16,445 bases of DNA from Isohypsibius dastychi (Eukaryota; Tardigrada; Eutardigrada; Parachela; Isohypsibiidae): the NCBI GenBank assembly GCA_034696485.1, contig JAQIWT010000678.1, positions 1 to 16,445 on the forward strand. Direction: 5' to 3'. The translations under genes were made by a program, and so were the position numbers. Below are positions 16,115 through 16,445 of this stretch, piece by piece. Position 1 is the stretch's first letter; each line of letters starts with the position of its first letter. Below the pieces are notes generated by a model that saw only the letters and a list, made by a program, of their open reading frames with translations, had not been told where the DNA came from and made no database searches.

Positions 16115-16445
16115 ATGAAGGCCTCAGACATTTACCTGTTCCTGACAATCTGCCTCATCTGGAAAACTGCACCTGCTTTAGGATGCCAGTATCTGTGCTG
16201 CACACCCCAACGCCGGACTTTTATTAATCTGGGCTGGAGTGACTGTTGTTCCGAGGGTGAATGCAGATCATATATTAGTTTGTCACGTGTAAAACAAGCG
16301 CAAAAGAGAAAGCAGGAGAAGAGTGTAAGATGACGAAATAACCATTCATTGAATCGCACATTTTGATTACAAAAGTCTTTCAGACATCCGAGCCACCATG
16401 TGACTATCACTGCTGTTCGTCTCCAGCAGAGGAATCAAATATGGG
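16115..16445 (+). CDS. E8': two-module Cys-rich protein, 5' part only (cut by window end)
   Basis: Exon 1 is 16115-16324 (70 codons): a signal peptide, then module 1 with cysteines 24, 28, 29, 44, 45 and 50 (C-Q-Y-L-C-C, then G-W-S-D-C-C-S-E-G-E-C), ending in a Lys/Gln-rich stretch. A 59-nt phase 0 intron (16325-16383, GTAAGA...CTTTCAG) leads to exon 2, which begins T-S-E-P-P-C-D-Y-H-C-C and runs off the window, so the second module is present. By family rule a linker exon and a helix/PPxY exon should follow. The first copy (10290-10520) is broken by a four-base insertion, so this may be the only working copy of the type. Confidence 0.82.

Larger units (their letters stand above)
12281..16445 (+). 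repeat. Segmental tandem duplication, second copy (B5'-C6'-D7'-E8')
   Basis: Counterpart of 6521-10470, in the same order and strand; it continues to the window edge. Coding exons are more alike than spacers. Relative to the first copy it lacks about 190 bases around 8150-8345, keeps sequence lost from D7, and has an expanded 48-nt repeat in B5'. Confidence 0.85.

Noticed and set aside
1-16445. Bacterial operon, phage or CRISPR interpretation
   Set aside because: Frames are short because of introns with matched GT-AG sites and phase. There are no ribosome-binding patterns, spaced direct repeats or phage genes.

Overview
The window looks like nuclear DNA from a compact-genome metazoan. Coding sequence is cut by very short GT-AG introns (about 50-70 nt), almost all in phase 0. 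There are no bacterial operon signals, every recognisable gene is on the + strand, and GC content is moderate by eye. The short introns and pyrimidine-CAG acceptors would suit a nematode or another small-intron animal, but nothing here names the organism. I did not recognise any gene as a member of a named family; the calls below rest on internal comparison between paralogues.

The window is essentially one tandem, rapidly turning-over family of small single-pass membrane proteins. The full-length form has four coding exons: (1) signal peptide plus a six-cysteine module, C-x3-CC-x14-CC-x4-C, usually starting C-D-Y-x-C-C; (2) a second copy of the module on its own exon (x13-14, or x21 in one gene); (3) a low-complexity linker; (4) a glycine-rich transmembrane helix, juxtamembrane Cys/Lys/Arg, a short hydrophobic V-T-G motif and a C-terminal PPxY motif (consensus [DE]-x-P-P-x-Y-[DE]-x-[VF]). 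I label the genes by type and order: A1 (449-1427), A2 (2201-3233), A3 (about 3476-4465) and A4 (5025-6022) are the two-module type. B5 (7003-7714) has one cysteine module. C6 (8547-9080) and D7 are reduced genes with a membrane helix but no cysteine module. E8 starts another two-module gene.

The stretch A4-B5-C6-D7-E8 is repeated as A4'-B5'-C6'-D7'-E8' about 5.7-6 kb downstream, spacers included. Decay after duplication is reciprocal: A4' (11620-11994) is a deleted copy with a TGA replacing a cysteine codon, while D7 and E8 are broken in the first block and intact in the second. B5' has expanded a 48-nt unit to four copies in its tail. The last exon of C6/C6' differs almost only at synonymous sites, so it is under constraint although the rest of that gene is eroded.

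The architecture (secreted-side disulphide module, one helix, palmitoylatable cysteines, PPxY tail) predicts surface or endosomal proteins that recruit WW-domain proteins such as NEDD4-family ubiquitin ligases. Shisa, WBP1/VOPP1 and Commissureless share that general design, but the cysteine spacing here does not match what I know of them. A fast-evolving receptor, gamete-surface or secretory-cargo role is possible but inferential.
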